From: CALJFL01 sp047633055
GTDB taxonomy: Bacteria > Pseudomonadota > Gammaproteobacteria > Pseudomonadales > Halieaceae
DNA: 64,000 nucleotides
Assembly: GCA_047633055.1 (NCBI GenBank)
Contig: JBLIEI010000014.1
Span: 11,007 to 75,006 of the forward strand
Direction of reading: 5' to 3'
The position numbers were made by a program, and so were the translations under genes. The notes beneath the pieces are model-generated. The model was not told where the DNA came from. It saw only the letters and a program-made list of their open reading frames with translations, and did no database searches. Of this stretch, positions 29,733 to 39,004 are shown piece by piece. The stretch's first letter is position 1, and each line of letters starts with the position of its first letter.

Positions 29733-31778
29733 TTACTCTCGCTGAGTGCGGCCGTCGGGAAAAAGCTCTTTTACGTTGGATGCAATTTCTTCGCGGGTTT
29801 GCTGACCGACTCGCTGCGCGGCCCTGCCCTGCTTTACCCAGAGATGGTCGTGACGCACCTCTTGGCCTCCATAACCGCTAACCGCAGCATTAAAGACTTC
29901 TATGATGCCAACGCAGTCCATGGTGTCGCAATACTGCATCAATTCGCTCAATGCGCTGCGCATCTCGCTGTAAGACAGGCATTCTTCTTCAGCACGCATA
30001 ATCATTGGGTGTCCCGTACCCGCCACCTCGGTACCCAGCAATAATTCCTCGTGCAACTTTTCGCCGGGACGCAGACCGATAAAATCAATGTCGATGTGCT
30101 CTCCAACCGGCGTATCGTGGTCCATTTCATAGCCGCTGAGGCGGATCATACGTTTAGCCAGATCAACTATTTTTACAGGCTCGCCCATGTCCAGCACAAA
30201 CACGTCTCCGCCAGTACCCATGGCGCCCGCCTGTAAAACCAATTGGGCGGCTTCCTGAATACTCATAAAGTAGCGAGACACCTCCGGGTGGGTGACCGTC
30301 ACTGGGCCGCGCTTTTCTATCTGCTCGCGAAACAGCGGTACCACTGAACCCGATGAACCCAGTACATTACCAAACCGGACTATACAGAACCGGGTGCCGG
30401 TTTCTTGCTGAGAGAGCCCCTGAAGAATCAACTCAGCAAAGCGTTTCGAGGCGCCCATAATATTAGTGGGCCGCACTGCCTTATCTGTAGACACCAACAC
30501 AAAGGTTTCAACCCCAGCTCTAAGGGCGGCTTCAGCGGCATACCAGGTGCCAAACACGTTATTGGATACACCCTCAGAGACATTGTACTCAACCATGGGC
30601 ACATGCTTGTAGGCCGCAGCGTGGTATACCGTTTGCACGCCGAAAGTACGGTAGATCGTTTCCAGCCTACGTTGATCCTGGACCGAGCCCAACAGCACGA
30701 TCATCTCCACATGCTTGCTACCCAGACTCGACTGCACTTCCTTTAATTCTCGCTCGACCTGATACAGTGCAAACTCCGAGTTATCCAGTAACAACAGCTC
30801 TTTGGGTCCCGACATCAAAATCTGGCGGCAGAGTTCCGAACCGATCGAACCTCCCGCTCCAGTTACCATCACCACTTTGTCGGTGATACACCGGTCCAAC
30901 AACTCCGGATGAGGCGGTACGGGCTCTCGGCCCAACAGGTCATCAAGGTCGATGTCTTGGATTTGATTGACGCTGGCAAGACCCGCCACCAATTCATTAA
31001 TCTTGGGGACAGTGCGAACATACACAGGCAGTCCAACCAATGAGTTAATAATTTCGCGACGCCGCTCTGGCGAGGCCGAGGGAATGGCCAACAAAACCTG
31101 AGTAATATTATGCTGGTTGATCAGCCGCTCCAGTTGCTCAGGCTTAGCCACCTGCAACCCGTTGATCACTGTGTGCTGCATTCTGGGATCGTCATCGACA
31201 AACTCGACTACCCGATACTGGTCACCGTGGTGGAGTGCCGTAAGCAATTGACGACCTGATTCTCCAGCCCCGTAAATTATAACATTCTTGGTCATCGATC
31301 GCAGTTTGGCCTGATAGTAGGCTCGCACAGTCAACCGGGTGCCGCCGATAGTCAGCAATGCCAGCACCCAGTAGATAAATGGCAGGGAACGAGGAACATC
31401 TGCCTGGGTAAAAAACACGCAGGCTCCCAACACCAGGGTCGAATAACTGACGGCAGTAATAATGGCCCAAATCGCCTGCTGCCCCATAAATCGGATAACT
31501 GCACGGTATAGACCCAGGCGGAGAAAAATGACAGCGCTGGCCAGAACGGTAAAAACTGCACAGGCAATTTCGATGGTACCAACAGGGAAATCCGTGTGGC
31601 CCCAGCGCAGCGCAGTAGCCAGCCACATGGAGCCGGCCACAAACAACATGTCCAAGACCAGCAAAAAAGTTTGCTTAATATTGCGAGGGAGTTCTATTAA
31701 TTTTTCGAGGGCATCACGCAAACTTCCGGCAATAACAGACACAAAACGTAAACCAAGCGTAGCAATTGTTCTAAGCAA
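29733..31778 (-). CDS. WbpM-like nucleotide-sugar 4,6-dehydratase
   Basis: A 681-aa membrane enzyme of the WbpM/FlaA1/CapD type that makes 4-keto-6-deoxy UDP-sugars for O-antigen or capsule. Four membrane helices lie in the N-terminal 150 residues. A CoA-binding-like Rossmann domain follows (GAGESGRQLL), then the catalytic SDR domain with TGAGGSIGSELCRQ, STDKAVRPTNIMGASKR (Met/Lys active-site pair as in WbpM) and GEKLHEELL. It is the last gene of the wbpK-wbpL-wbpM-like unit, 75 bases after the wbpL-like gene. In Pseudomonas aeruginosa wbpM also closes the O-antigen locus. Confidence 0.9.
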   Translation of the reverse strand: MLRTIATLGLRFVSVIAGSLRDALEKLIELPRNIKQTFLLVLDMLFVAGSMWLATALRWGHTDFPVGTIEIACAVFTVLASAVIFLRLGLYRAVIRFMGQQAIWAIITAVSYSTLVLGACVFFTQADVPRSLPFIYWVLALLTIGGTRLTVRAYYQAKLRSMTKNVIIYGAGESGRQLLTALHHGDQYRVVEFVDDDPRMQHTVINGLQVAKPEQLERLINQHNITQVLLAIPSASPERRREIINSLVGLPVYVRTVPKINELVAGLASVNQIQDIDLDDLLGREPVPPHPELLDRCITDKVVMVTGAGGSIGSELCRQILMSGPKELLLLDNSEFALYQVERELKEVQSSLGSKHVEMIVLLGSVQDQRRLETIYRTFGVQTVYHAAAYKHVPMVEYNVSEGVSNNVFGTWYAAEAALRAGVETFVLVSTDKAVRPTNIMGASKRFAELILQGLSQQETGTRFCIVRFGNVLGSSGSVVPLFREQIEKRGPVTVTHPEVSRYFMSIQEAAQLVLQAGAMGTGGDVFVLDMGEPVKIVDLAKRMIRLSGYEMDHDTPVGEHIDIDFIGLRPGEKLHEELLLGTEVAGTGHPMIMRAEEECLSYSEMRSALSELMQYCDTMDCVGIIEVFNAAVSGYGGQEVRHDHLWVKQGRAAQRVGQQTREEIASNVKELFPDGRTQRE

Positions 31779-31853
31779 GTTTCCCCCATTCCCAACGGCC
31801 GTAAACCCACCTTAGAGTCTGTTTTTTTTCGGCGACCGGCTAAATAAAGAATA

Positions 31854-32831
31854 CTACGGTAATTGTCGCAATTTCGCCATTGCACAAAGGAGTGGAAAAT
31901 AGGCCACTATTACCAAAATAAGTTGCCATTCAGGCCAGATTTTAGCTGCCCAAGCCAGGGGAAACAGCCACAACGCATTCATCGCAATGACCACAAAATC
32001 TACCGCCAGGTGCGACTGCCAGTGTCGGCTGAGTCGCTGATAAGCATGCAGTCGATGGGCCTGAAATATGCGATGCCCCTTACTCAGCCGCCAACACAGG
32101 GTCCAACTGCTGTCGGTGATGAAAATCGCTAGCAATATCAACCAGCAGACCGCAGGCAACGCTCCGGACACTTCGCCAAGAAAAGCCAGGCCAGCAAGTA
32201 AAAAGCCAGTGGGCACACTCCCCGCGTCCCCCATGAACAGGCGGGCAGGGGGCCAATTCCAAATCAGGAAACCCAGGTGACTGAAAGCCAGAATAAGGCA
32301 AAATAAGGCGTATTGGCCATCATTTCCACCAACAAAGACTAATAACCCTGCGCCAGAGGCCGCCAAAAAACATTGAACGGCGGCGATGCCGTCTATCCCA
32401 TCCATGAAATTGTAGAGATTGAGAGCCCACAGAATAGCCAGAACCGAGAACAGTGAGAATGTCAGAGACGCTGCTGCCTGGCCCTCTGGCGTCAACCACC
32501 AAACTCCGAGCGCGGCAGTGCCACTGTAGCAGGCGAAGCGGAACTTTACCGACAAACCCCGCATGTCATCTACGACCCCCAGTAGCGTCAGAGCCAGAGC
32601 CAGACCAGCGAGAATCAACAAGGATGAATGCCAGGAGTAGGAACCTATCGCACAGATCGACATTGCCAGCAGCATGGAGAGTAACAGCGGTATACCCCCG
32701 CCATGAGGGGTAGCCTGGGTATGGGAACTGCGATCATTGGGGCGGTCAACAATATTCCAGCGCTGCGCTAATTTCAGATAGACCCAACAGCCCAGCGCGG
32801 AGGCGACGAACGCACACATAACAACAATCAT
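31854..32831 (-). CDS. WbpL/WecA-like undecaprenyl-phosphate glycosyltransferase
   Basis: A 325-aa polytopic membrane protein of the MraY/WecA family, which transfers a sugar-1-phosphate to undecaprenyl phosphate to start O-antigen synthesis. Motifs are DRPNDRSSHTQATPHGGGI (N-terminal), NLYNFMDGIDGIA (metal/catalytic Asp region) and RLFMGDAGSVPTGF. About ten membrane helices are apparent. Its start overlaps the stop of the upstream epimerase by four bases (ATGA), indicating coupling. Confidence 0.92.
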   Translation of the reverse strand: MIVVMCAFVASALGCWVYLKLAQRWNIVDRPNDRSSHTQATPHGGGIPLLLSMLLAMSICAIGSYSWHSSLLILAGLALALTLLGVVDDMRGLSVKFRFACYSGTAALGVWWLTPEGQAAASLTFSLFSVLAILWALNLYNFMDGIDGIAAVQCFLAASGAGLLVFVGGNDGQYALFCLILAFSHLGFLIWNWPPARLFMGDAGSVPTGFLLAGLAFLGEVSGALPAVCWLILLAIFITDSSWTLCWRLSKGHRIFQAHRLHAYQRLSRHWQSHLAVDFVVIAMNALWLFPLAWAAKIWPEWQLILVIVAYFPLLCAMAKLRQLP

Positions 32832-33790
32832 TGGCTGAGCTCTGCCGGTTCAGTCGACGGCGCGGTAGTGAGGCTCATGCCCTCTTCCAACGTTTGTTGC
32901 GGCCGCCAGTCAGTGGCCGCGAGGATCGCACTGCAGTCGTAGCACTCGTCACCAAACAGCTTATGCAAAGTGCCATCAGTACCGCTGCTATTTCGGCCCC
33001 GAGCAATATCGTAGGCCTGCGCTGCCAGTCGCCAGCACCAGGCCGGTAACCATGCTCGGACTGGCGCCCTGCCAACTGCTGCAGCCAAGGCATCAAAACT
33101 TCGTCGCAGAGAGTAGCGCTCACCATCTGTCACTATCCATGTACGCACACCGGTCAAGGATACTGTTCCACACTCAATAAGTACCGTTACCAAATCAGCA
33201 CGACCAATCATCGACCGGAGGCCACCCGGCGGAGGGCGCGGCAAGCCTATGGACACCGCTCGCTGCAGCATCCCAAGGTTACCTCTGACTCCAGGCCCGT
33301 AAACCAGAGGAGGCCTTAGTATGACCACTGACATTGCGCTATCGGAGTAGGAATCTCGCAGGGCATTCTCAGCCAGTATTTTGCTGCGCCCGTAAGGATC
33401 TAAAGGTTCGACACAGGCTGTTTCATCTCTGGCCTGTGCGTCGTCGGCGGCGCCCATCGCCTTTACGCTACTGAGGAACACGAACCGGCGCACCCCCGCC
33501 GCGGCTGCCGCCGCCGCCAGCGCTGTCGTGGCATGATGATTAACCGCTGAATAAGCGGACTCACTAGCCTGGGTGTGGGCGATTCCCGCCAGATGAAATA
33601 CGACATCGACCCCCGGGAACATTGCTGAGTCGACGGGTGTGATAGACAAATCCACCGCCAAAGACGATGTGCCGCTGACCAGTTGCCCGCCGTATCGGCT
33701 CAGCGGAATCAGATCACAATCCAACTGACGCAACTGTTCGCAAAGTTCGCGACCGATGAAACCCGTAGCTCCTGTAACCAAACATTTCAC
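32828..33790 (-). CDS. NAD-dependent epimerase/dehydratase, WbpK-like
   Basis: A 320-aa extended SDR acting on nucleotide sugars. It has TGATGFIG near the N-terminus, FLSSVKAMG with the active-site Ser, and a YGRSK catalytic YxxxK. It is the first gene of a three-gene unit with the WbpL- and WbpM-like genes, the same order as wbpK-wbpL-wbpM of P. aeruginosa. It probably reduces the 4-keto sugar formed by the WbpM-like enzyme before transfer to the lipid carrier by the WbpL-like enzyme. Confidence 0.85.
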   Translation of the reverse strand: MKCLVTGATGFIGRELCEQLRQLDCDLIPLSRYGGQLVSGTSSLAVDLSITPVDSAMFPGVDVVFHLAGIAHTQASESAYSAVNHHATTALAAAAAAAGVRRFVFLSSVKAMGAADDAQARDETACVEPLDPYGRSKILAENALRDSYSDSAMSVVILRPPLVYGPGVRGNLGMLQRAVSIGLPRPPPGGLRSMIGRADLVTVLIECGTVSLTGVRTWIVTDGERYSLRRSFDALAAAVGRAPVRAWLPAWCWRLAAQAYDIARGRNSSGTDGTLHKLFGDECYDCSAILAATDWRPQQTLEEGMSLTTAPSTEPAELSQ

Positions 33791-33855
33791 ACGCAGTAAT
33801 TACCGAGGGTCGACTAAAAACAAGCAGGCTGCGCCCGCATCCCGCTCGGCCAATG

Positions 33856-33876
33856 AAAAAGGGGCCGAAGCCCCTT
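33856..33876 (-). terminator. Terminator of comEA
   Basis: AAGGGGC (33859-33865) pairs with GCCCCTT (33870-33876) around CGAA; on the minus strand it is followed by five T. It lies about 20 bases after the comEA stop. Confidence 0.85.
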
Positions 33877-33897
33877 CATGATACGGATGCGGCGGTG

Positions 33898-34275
33898 TTA
33901 ATCCAGCGATATCAACGCACGATTTTTGTCTACGGTCGACTTGCCAATACCCTTTACTTCTTCGAGTTCATCGACTGCTGCAAAGGGACCGTAGGCTTCC
34001 CTGTGGCGCACAATTTCCTCAGCGCGACTCATGCCCACGCCTTTTAAATTTGCGGCTAGCGTAGCCGCATCCGCCTGATTGATGTTAATGCTGGCTACCT
34101 GGGTCGCACTTGCCGTCTCCTGAGCAAACGCCGAGGGCGCCATTACGAAATAGCCAGAGCAAAGCCCCAGCGATAAGGTCAGCGCGAGCACGCGACCCAG
34201 CGATGGGCGGACTGCCCGGCCGGTGACCCCGTGAGAGAAATAGTGAGCGAGCTGTTCTAGATAAGTATAAGTCAT
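33898..34275 (-). CDS. ComEA-family helix-hairpin-helix DNA-binding protein
   Basis: A 125-aa exported protein. A hydrophobic signal/anchor lies at about 27-50 (LALTLSLGLCSGYFVMAPSAFA), then ININQADAATLAANLKGVGMSRAEEIVRHRE and the second hairpin VKGIGKSTVDKNR, the two helix-hairpin-helix motifs of ComEA. ComEA binds incoming double-stranded DNA in the periplasm and pulls it in during natural transformation. The N-terminus before the signal is longer than usual, so an internal start is possible. A PA3140-like small gene of this type also lies beside wbpM in P. aeruginosa. Confidence 0.88.
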   Translation of the reverse strand: MTYTYLEQLAHYFSHGVTGRAVRPSLGRVLALTLSLGLCSGYFVMAPSAFAQETASATQVASININQADAATLAANLKGVGMSRAEEIVRHREAYGPFAAVDELEEVKGIGKSTVDKNRALISLD

Positions 34276-34350
34276 GATGTAATCTCCATATTACGGGTCA
34301 GCTTCCTTGCTGGCGTCCGTATCAGGGAGAAGTCTAGCAGTACCTGGCGG

Positions 34351-34371
34351 TGCGGCCAGCAAGTGGCCGCA
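34351..34371. terminator. Hairpin downstream of pyrF
   Basis: TGCGGCCA (34351-34358) pairs with TGGCCGCA (34364-34371) around GCAAG. There is no clear T run on the minus strand and only TTTGATT on the plus strand. It lies 17 bases after the pyrF stop, so it may end or stabilise the pyrF message. Confidence 0.4.
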
Positions 34372-34387
34372 TTTGATTCTATGCTGT

Positions 34388-35089
34388 TTATGCGTGCTGT
34401 ATCTGCAATTCTTCGTGCACGCGCTGCAGTGCTGCCAGAGGGTCATTTGCGCCTGTTATTGAGCGCCCTATAACCAGAAAATCTGCGCCATTGTCGATTG
34501 CGTCTTTGGGCGTAACCACCCGTCGCTGATCACCAGAGGCATCACCCGCCAACCGAATTCCTGGTGTCACCAGCGCAAAGTTGTCGGGATAATTCTTGCG
34601 CAAATCAGTGGTTTCCTGAGCCGAGGAAACAACGCCATCCAGACCACTGGCAGCGACCAGGCCGGCAAGCCTCGCTACCCGCTGAGGTGCAGTTTCGGTA
34701 TAACCCATTTCGGCAAGGTCCTCATCCGACATACTGGTCAGCACCGTCACCCCGATTAATAGAGGTGGTGTAGAAAATCCCGCCAACGATTCCCGGGCCG
34801 CTTCCATCATCCGCCGGCCGCCAGCGGCATGTACGTTGACCATCCACACGCCCAACTCCGCCGCCGCCTTAACGGCGCCTGCTACAGTATTGGGAATATC
34901 ATGAAATTTAAGATCCAGAAATATCTCAAAGCCCATACCCTGTAGCTTGCGGACCAGGTCCGGGCCGCTGCGAGTAAAGGCTTCCTTACCTATTTTGAGA
35001 CGACAAAGCTCTGGAGACAGCCTTTTTGCCAAAGCCACAGACAATGCCTCATCCGGGTAATCCAGGGCGACAATAACAGGTGAGATCAT
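34388..35089 (-). CDS. pyrF: Orotidine 5'-phosphate decarboxylase
   Basis: The enzyme makes UMP from OMP, the last step of pyrimidine synthesis. It is 233 aa from the ATG at 35089, with AAGGA seven bases upstream; an ATG eight codons earlier is rejected. The catalytic DLKFHDIPNTV motif and the phosphate-binding end (VTPGIRLAG, FLVIGRSIT) are present. It follows lapB by 26 bases in the order lapA-lapB-pyrF, the same as in E. coli. Confidence 0.97.
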   Translation of the reverse strand: MISPVIVALDYPDEALSVALAKRLSPELCRLKIGKEAFTRSGPDLVRKLQGMGFEIFLDLKFHDIPNTVAGAVKAAAELGVWMVNVHAAGGRRMMEAARESLAGFSTPPLLIGVTVLTSMSDEDLAEMGYTETAPQRVARLAGLVAASGLDGVVSSAQETTDLRKNYPDNFALVTPGIRLAGDASGDQRRVVTPKDAIDNGADFLVIGRSITGANDPLAALQRVHEELQIQHA

Positions 35090-35115
35090 AATCAGTCCTT
35101 CAGGGATGAACATGG

Positions 35116-36315
35116 CTATTCGAGCCGTGTCCCGCGAATTGTTTTAACCGTGCCCCAGTGCTTGCAGCCGGGACAGTACCAGTGGAGCTGTTGGCCGGCA
35201 AAACCACAGTGACCGCACCGGTAAGTGGCGCGCTCAGCAACCAAACGCTCCACCAGTAACTGCAATAAACTGAGGCTATCTCTGGCACCAGGATCCGAGG
35301 TATCCAGTTGCAGGCCGATCAGGCGTTCCAGACCTCGCAAGGAGGGCCGGTCTGCGAGCTGAGCCGAAAGAAACTCGCCAGCAATTTGGTCGCCTTCTGA
35401 CACTCTTAGATCCTCCGCTACAGCCAACACCAGCGGCGCCGAAGGATCGGTAAGCAGACAGTCCTGCAAATAGGTTTTCAGGGTCCTATCATCTTTCATC
35501 TCGCTGTAGCATTGACGCAAAAGGAGAATCGTCTCAGACACATATTCAGGGTCCTGTTGCCGCACCTTACGCAGCGCTTTAACTGCCTGCTTATAATTGC
35601 CACGGTCGAACTCAACCTCGCCAAGCAACAACGAGGCCCTGACACATTGTTTATCGTGCGTAAGGGCCTGTTGAATAAAATTAAGGGCGGCAGCCAAATC
35701 GCCTTGATCCCGATTGTCACAGGCCATCTCGCAGTAATAATGCGCTAGCGCCACCGCAACGGATTGCCCCTCAACAGGCTCAATACCGGCGCTCAGCAGC
35801 GATTTACGGGGCAGCAATGCCGTGGCCACTTCAATAGCCTGCTCCCACTCCCGCTCATTTTGGTAGATTTCCATTAGATGGCGCTGACTGGATCGACGCT
35901 GCTCGGGGGACTCTGCCACCAGATCCAGCAACAAACGCTCGGCCCGGTCCAACAATCCTGCGCTAATGTAATCCCTGGCCAGCTCCAGATGAGCCTGATG
36001 GACCTGGCTACTGGGCAAACTGGGGCGGGCCAGCAGATTCTGGTGAATACGGATAGCGCGATCCACCTCTCCTTTTTTACGCAACATATTACCCAATGCT
36101 AGGTGGGTTTCGAGGGTTTCGCTATTGACCTCCAGAGCATTGATAAATGCGTCTATCGCCCCGTCGGGTCGGCCATCCAACAGATAATTCAGGCCCTTAT
36201 AATATTGGCTGGGTAATTCCGGGCTCGCAGGCGCGCCGGGTGCACTGCGTTTGCCCATTAACCAACCGATGGCTATCGCCACAAACAGCAGTGCAAAGAT
36301 AAAAATGTCATTCAC
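35116..36315 (-). CDS. lapB: Lipopolysaccharide assembly protein LapB (YciM)
   Basis: A 399-aa inner-membrane protein that, with FtsH, controls LpxC turnover and so lipid A synthesis. There is one N-terminal membrane helix (IFIFALLFVAIAIGWLMG), then about nine tetratricopeptide repeats (residues 40-340), and a C-terminal rubredoxin-like zinc site (CGHCGF and CPGC). The length fits E. coli LapB (389). Its first eight bases overlap lapA. Confidence 0.95.
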   Translation of the reverse strand: MNDIFIFALLFVAIAIGWLMGKRSAPGAPASPELPSQYYKGLNYLLDGRPDGAIDAFINALEVNSETLETHLALGNMLRKKGEVDRAIRIHQNLLARPSLPSSQVHQAHLELARDYISAGLLDRAERLLLDLVAESPEQRRSSQRHLMEIYQNEREWEQAIEVATALLPRKSLLSAGIEPVEGQSVAVALAHYYCEMACDNRDQGDLAAALNFIQQALTHDKQCVRASLLLGEVEFDRGNYKQAVKALRKVRQQDPEYVSETILLLRQCYSEMKDDRTLKTYLQDCLLTDPSAPLVLAVAEDLRVSEGDQIAGEFLSAQLADRPSLRGLERLIGLQLDTSDPGARDSLSLLQLLVERLVAERATYRCGHCGFAGQQLHWYCPGCKHWGTVKTIRGTRLE

Positions 36316-36613
36316 TGGCTTTCAGGCCGGCAGTGCGCAAGGTATCCACCTCGCTGCGGGCACGGGCTAGCTGCCGTTGAGCCGAGCCCAGTGAAGTACG
36401 CAGACGTATTACAATCGCTGAAGAAATAAGCATTCCTGAAATACCACCCAGAGCCAATGCCGCAAACAACCAAAGCGCCAAACTGCGCGGTTCAAAGGCA
36501 TAGACCAGCAGGTTTAACGGTACCGGCTCCTTATTCTGAATGGCGAAGAGCACACCAATCGCGAGCGCGCCCACAACAACGGCAATAGTCAACAAGGTGC
36601 GTAAAAATTTCAT
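36308..36613 (-). CDS. lapA: Lipopolysaccharide assembly protein LapA (YciS)
   Basis: A 101-aa inner-membrane protein with two helices (about 5-24 and 42-68) and a coiled-coil cytoplasmic tail (LRTSLGSAQRQLARARSEVDTLR). It is the usual partner of LapB. Its gene overlaps lapB by eight bases and is separated from ihfB by a terminator, so lapA-lapB-pyrF form their own unit. Confidence 0.92.
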   Translation of the reverse strand: MKFLRTLLTIAVVVGALAIGVLFAIQNKEPVPLNLLVYAFEPRSLALWLFAALALGGISGMLISSAIVIRLRTSLGSAQRQLARARSEVDTLRTAGLKASE

Positions 36614-36667
36614 AGGCGCTTCCAGATAGGATCAAAACATATGTCTGCCAAAGCTGTCTCCGGCGGC

Positions 36668-36701
36668 AAAAAAAAAACGGCATGACCATGAGATCATACC
36701 G
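36668..36701 (-). terminator. Terminator of ihfB
   Basis: CGGCATGA (36678-36685) pairs with TCATACCG (36694-36701) with one G-U pair; on the minus strand ten T follow. It lies 21 bases after the ihfB stop. Confidence 0.9.
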
Positions 36702-36721
36702 CTTCTGATTTTGCGGGCAAA

Positions 36722-37018
36722 CTACAACCCCGCTTGCAGACCCAAATTCACTCGCTCACGCAGCTCCTTGCCCGGCTTGAAATGGGGTACGTACTTTCCG
36801 GTCAGCTCCACCGAATCGCCGGTCTTGGGATTGCGCCCTCTGCGGGGCTCGCGATAATGTAGCGAAAAACTGCCAAAGCCGCGAATCTCAATCCGCTCAC
36901 CAGTCGATAAAGCCTGTGACATATGTTCAAGTATAGTTTTCACGGCCAGCTCCACGTCCTTGGACGAGAGCTGGGATTGGCGAGCCGATATTGTTTCAAT
37001 CAGTTCACTCTTAGTCAT
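36722..37018 (-). CDS. ihfB: Integration host factor subunit beta
   Basis: One half of the IHF heterodimer, which sharply bends DNA and serves in transcription, replication and phage integration/packaging. It is 98 aa from the ATG (MTKSELIETI), which follows a G-rich ribosome binding site; an upstream start 23 codons earlier is rejected. The minor-groove arm RGFGSFSLHYREPRRGRNPKTG is complete. It has its usual place behind rpsA. IHF would also be expected to act at the island's attachment and cos sites. Confidence 0.97.
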   Translation of the reverse strand: MTKSELIETISARQSQLSSKDVELAVKTILEHMSQALSTGERIEIRGFGSFSLHYREPRRGRNPKTGDSVELTGKYVPHFKPGKELRERVNLGLQAGL

Positions 37019-37117
37019 GCTGCCCCCTTGTATAGAGGTTCTCTTATTCATTGCATCAATATAAAAGGGAATATTCGGAAATTCCACTAAAATCTACGCA
37101 AGTTGTTATTTTTTAAC

Positions 37118-37141
37118 GAAAAAAAGCCCACCGAAGTGGGC
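37118..37141 (-). terminator. Terminator of rpsA
   Basis: GCCCAC (37126-37131) pairs with GTGGGC (37136-37141) around CGAA; on the minus strand a T run follows (the A run at 37119-37125). It lies 31 bases after the rpsA stop and separates rpsA from ihfB. Confidence 0.9.
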
Positions 37142-37171
37142 CTTTTAGGGGGCTTTTGAAATTAAATAAGG

Positions 37172-38848
37172 TTATTTATCACCCATCTGAGCCTTAATCA
37201 GGTCGCCGATAGTGCCTGGCGAAGTAGACTCTGCTTCGGTCTCTTTCAGTGACTTAACCGCTTCTTTCTCGTCGTCGTGGTCCTTGGCTTTGATAGACAG
37301 TGCCAAGCCGCGATTCTTGCGATCCACCGAAGTGATCTTCGCTTCTACCGAGTCGCCAACTTTGTACAGGCTGCGGGCGTCTTCCACCTTGTCTCGGCTG
37401 ATATCTGAAGCCTTCAACACGCCGATAACTTCCTCAGCCAGCTTTATCACCACGGACTTGGCATCAACTTCAATGACCTCACCGGTGACGATCGCACCGC
37501 GGTCATTCTCGGCCACGTAGTTACCGAAAGGGTCATCTTCCAGCTGCTTAACGCCCAAAGAAATACGCTCGCGTTCTGGATCGATGGACAGGATGACAGT
37601 TTCGATCTCATCGCCCTTCTTGTAGTTGCGCACAGCTTCTTCGCCAGTCTCGTTCCAGCTGATGTCGGACAGGTGGACCAGTCCATCGATCGCGCCTTCC
37701 AGTCCGATGAAAATACCAAAGTCAGTAATGGACTTGATGCTGCCGGCAATCTTGTCGCCTTTGCTGTACTGCGAGGCAAATGCGTCCCAGGGGTTTTGCT
37801 GACACTGCTTGATACCCAGTGAGATACGACGACGCTCTTCGTCGATATCCAGAACCATAACCTCTACCTCATCGCCCAGTTGGACAATCTTGGAGGGGTG
37901 TACGTTCTTGTTGGTCCAATCCATCTCGGAGACGTGCACCAGACCTTCAACACCTTCTTCAAGCTCGGCGAAACAGCCGTAGTCAGTAAGATTGGTGATC
38001 TTGGCGCTAACACGGCTGCCTTCAGGATAGCGACCCGTAATTTCAACCCAGGGATCTTCGCCGAGTTGCTTCAAGCCCAGCGATACGCGATTACGCTCAC
38101 GGTCAAACTTGAGGATCTTAACGTCGATTTCCTGTGCCACTTCAACAATTTCAGAAGGATGCTTGATGCGCTTCCAGGACATATCGGTAATGTGCAGCAG
38201 GCCGTCCACGCCGCCTAAGTCTACGAAAGCGCCATAGTCGGTCAGGTTCTTAACGATACCCTTAACAGACATACCTTCTTGCAAGCTTTCCAGCAGCGCG
38301 TCACGCTCTACGCTGTTAGCAGCTTCCATGACTGCGCGACGAGAAACCACCACATTGTTGCGTTTCTGATCGAGCTTGATTACTTTAAATTCGAGTTCTT
38401 TTCCTTCCAGATGTGCGGTCTCACGAACCGGACGCACATCAACCAGAGAACCGGGCAAGAATGCGCGGATAGTGTTGATGTCGACAGTGAATCCGCCCTT
38501 GACCTTACCGTTGATAATACCGGTAACCATTTCGTCAGCTTCGTGAGCAGCTTCAAGATCTTTCCATGCCTCGGCACGCTTGGCTTTTTCACGGGAGAGC
38601 TTGGTCTCACCAAAACCATCTTCAACAGTTTCCAGAGCGACCTGAACTTCATCACCAATACTCAGGGACACTTCACCCGCGGCATCAGCAAACTGGATAC
38701 GAGGAATAACGCCTTCGGACTTAAGCCCGGCGTGGACGGTCACCCACTCGCTATCGATATCGATAACAACGCCGGTGACAATGGCACCTGGCTTCATATC
38801 GACTGTTTTTAGACTTTCTTCAAAGAGATCGGCGAAAGATTCGCTCAT
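37172..38848 (-). CDS. rpsA: 30S ribosomal protein S1
   Basis: The mRNA-binding S1 protein, 558 aa (E. coli 557). Six S1/OB-fold repeats can be followed, four of them near-identical in pattern (for example GLLHITDMSW, GLVHVSEMDW, GLVHLSDISW). The acidic C-terminal end is normal. It lies in the conserved order cmk-rpsA-ihfB. The 156-bp upstream region probably holds its own promoter and leader, because S1 commonly controls its own translation. Confidence 0.98.
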   Translation of the reverse strand: MSESFADLFEESLKTVDMKPGAIVTGVVIDIDSEWVTVHAGLKSEGVIPRIQFADAAGEVSLSIGDEVQVALETVEDGFGETKLSREKAKRAEAWKDLEAAHEADEMVTGIINGKVKGGFTVDINTIRAFLPGSLVDVRPVRETAHLEGKELEFKVIKLDQKRNNVVVSRRAVMEAANSVERDALLESLQEGMSVKGIVKNLTDYGAFVDLGGVDGLLHITDMSWKRIKHPSEIVEVAQEIDVKILKFDRERNRVSLGLKQLGEDPWVEITGRYPEGSRVSAKITNLTDYGCFAELEEGVEGLVHVSEMDWTNKNVHPSKIVQLGDEVEVMVLDIDEERRRISLGIKQCQQNPWDAFASQYSKGDKIAGSIKSITDFGIFIGLEGAIDGLVHLSDISWNETGEEAVRNYKKGDEIETVILSIDPERERISLGVKQLEDDPFGNYVAENDRGAIVTGEVIEVDAKSVVIKLAEEVIGVLKASDISRDKVEDARSLYKVGDSVEAKITSVDRKNRGLALSIKAKDHDDEKEAVKSLKETEAESTSPGTIGDLIKAQMGDK

Positions 38849-39004
38849 TGGACATTACCTGTAAATATTGTGGCGTTGAACGCCTGCACCGATTCTCCAG
38901 CAGAAACGGGTCATCTATATATAAGCCGCTATATCACGCCAGAGCTGGAACAGCGAGAAAGCAGCAGTTAATGCCATTTTTAAAGAATTTAGCAACAAAT
39001 AGAG

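Noticed and set aside
38279..38812. 177-codon plus-strand frame opposite rpsA
   Set aside because: Shadow of the S1 gene; composition reflects the complementary strand.
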